DNA of 64,000 bases. Source: Poa pratensis. Lineage: Eukaryota; Streptophyta; Magnoliopsida; Poales; Poaceae. Every line of letters starts with the position of its first letter. Position 1 is the stretch's first letter. The stretch lies in the NCBI GenBank assembly GCA_947311845.1, contig CAMZMU010000035.1:3308532-3372531 (forward strand). The letters run 5' to 3'. The position numbers were made by a program, and so were the translations under genes. The notes below the pieces were generated by a model. It ran no database searches, was not told the DNA's origin, and saw nothing but the letters and a program-made list of their open reading frames with translations. Below, in pieces: positions 62,847-64,000 of this stretch.

Positions 62847-64000
62847 AGAGTATCTCTAACAGACGCGCTAGGCGTCGGCGTGCTAAATTTTTTTTCAGCG
62901 CCAGAAAAGCGGTGTAGCGCGCGCGACGCCAATTTTCCTTTAGCAGACGCGCTATAATTTAGCGCGTCGCTGTCGCGCTTCACCAGTCGCGCTAAAATGC
63001 AGCGCCACAAACACAAATATGCAGTGTTTTGCAACGTACGCGCTAGAACATATAGCTATCGAAAACAGAAAATAAAATGACTAGAAAATATAAATATATA
63101 GCTAGCTTCGAACAGTCGCTACAACACGAACAAACGAACAGACGCGCTAGTCGCCGGCGTGGACATGAACTCGAACTAGAACTCGAAGTCGGAGTCGGAG
63201 GAGAAATCGGAATCCGAGTTGGTGGTCTCCGAAATCTCCTCCTGCAGCGCGAGCCACCTGGGGTCGCCGGCGGGCCAGTTGGCGAGGCCTGCCGCCAGTT
63301 CCACCTCCGCCTGCTCCTTCGCTCGGCGGCGCTCCTGCCGCTCTTCGTGGCGCTCGGCGCGCCGCTCCGCCCGCTCGCCCGCGCGGGTGTTCCAGAACTC
63401 CAGTTCGGCGAGCTATTCGCGCGGGTAGTTCCGGTACCATTCCTCGACGGCGCGCTGGTCGCGCTCCTCGACCAGGCGGAGCGTCGCGCGGAAGCGTGCG
63501 CGCGGCGGTCTTCGGCGGTGACGAGGCGTGGCTCAGGCGCCAGGTTAACCGCCTCCTGCGCGTCGCGGCAGTCCTGGAAGTTCATCGAGCGGCGCGGGCG
63601 GTTGAGCCTCCACGCCGCCGCGTCGTACACGCGGGCGGCCTCCGTCGCGGTCCCGAACGTCCCGAGGGGACGCGGCTGTCGCCGGACCGGATCTCGGCGG
63701 TGAACGTCCCGTTCGGGCGCTCGCGGACGTCGAGGTAGCCGGATTGGGAGCGGCGGCACGGAGGCATCGTGACGGGCGGTGGGGATTCCGAGCGGGCGCG
63801 GGAGAGAGAGAGCGGTTGGGAGAGGAGGGAGAGACGCGTGGAGTGAGCGCGCGCTGGCCGCGGGCGGGGTATTTAACGCGAAACGTAGCGCGTTGGCCAG
63901 CGCGCGCTTCCGTTTTCCAAGCGCGCGCTTTTTTTCCCGCGCCTGCTGGAGCGCACGAAATGGCCCCGCGCGCGGGAAAATTCTGTTATGGCGCGCGCGC
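62847..64000. mobile_element. GC-rich DNA transposon with AP2-like cargo (right end outside window)
   Basis: It starts agtatctctaacagacgcgctagg, the type of terminus (gagcatctccaacagacgcgc) seen on many grass TIR elements, possibly PIF/Harbinger. It is rich in gcgcgcta motifs at both visible ends. It interrupts sequence homologous to 637 onward. The opposite terminus and target duplication are not within the window. Confidence 0.55.
63176..63767 (-). pseudogene. AP2/ERF-like protein gene, frameshifted
   Basis: The ATG at 63767 opens MPPCRRSQSGYLDVRERPNG ... TAEIRSGDSR, a divergent AP2 start (YLDVR where YRGVR is usual). A missing base in the C run near 63664-63668 shifts the frame, and the domain continues as LGTFGTATEAARVYDAAAWR and RRSMNF. 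A second shift near 63490 leads to LVEERDQRAVEEWYRNYPRE, then TAG, then AELEFWNTRAGERAERRAE and an acidic tail (SDSDFSSDSDFEF) ending at 63178. AP2 domains bind DNA. This short form with a charged tail belongs to a grass family often found in TIR elements (inference). A (C)GCG-rich region with no clear TATA lies upstream. Confidence 0.68.

Noticed and set aside
63840..64000. CpG-rich promoter or island for a host gene
   Set aside because: The gcgcgc-rich sequence continues the composition of the TIR element and runs to the window edge. No gene start is seen on its far side.

Overview
The window looks like intergenic-plus-gene DNA from a large grass genome, almost certainly Triticeae (wheat, goatgrass or barley relatives). 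The evidence is a wheat LRK10-like receptor kinase, nested Ty3/gypsy-type LTR elements with a tRNA-Asp primer site, CACTA, MULE, hAT, Helitron and PIF/Harbinger-like elements, and spliceosomal GT-AG introns. There are no bacterial features. Almost every gene-like frame is broken, and the frames are best read as layers of insertions.

Layout. 1-1180: 5' exon of an LRK10-like receptor kinase (minus strand, running off the left edge) with a frameshift, and a duplicated upstream region. 1200-10400: sparse, AT-rich DNA with Helitron-like 3' termini (1206, 5511), a 0.4-kb tandem repeat, a LINE-like 3' tail, an inverted-repeat element with a degenerate minisatellite core, a small retroposon with target duplication and a 30-G run. 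10408-29711: one Mutator-like element (MULE), defined by identical 22-bp terminal inverted repeats and a perfect 9-bp target duplication. It carries a mudrA-type transposase gene on the left (plus), a small unknown gene in the middle (plus) and a GRF-type zinc-finger gene on the right (minus). The last is cut in mid-codon by a gag-only LTR element (19488-29253), which is itself cut by a short CACTA element.

32630-55826: two nested LTR elements of one family (A1, then A2 inside the A1 3' LTR with target duplication CATAC). A2 holds three CACTA copies (41199, 45628, 50056). The flanks of those copies show that a 4.43-kb segment was tandemly duplicated by unequal exchange between two CACTA insertions. 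Each CACTA carries its own GRF-type zinc-finger gene with a hydrophobic tail, plus a second frame made of acidic tandem repeats. Only the third copy keeps both frames open, and its repeat frame is interrupted by a solo LTR (51878-53559). 55827-58795: 3' half of another CACTA with the DUF8039-like and Ulp1/C48 protease-like region.

59140-62766 (minus): a second LRK10-like gene with three inferable exons. It is disrupted by two in-frame TGA codons and by a 1,077-bp hAT-like element (61129-62205) inside the extracellular exon; the hAT carries a captured piece of an MCA1-like gene. 62847-64000: start of a GC-rich DNA element carrying a frameshifted AP2/ERF-like gene.

The most interesting pattern is that GRF-type zinc-finger genes with C-terminal hydrophobic tails occur as cargo in two unrelated DNA transposon superfamilies here. 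In the MULE the GRF gene occupies the convergent second-gene position that mudrB holds in maize MuDR.
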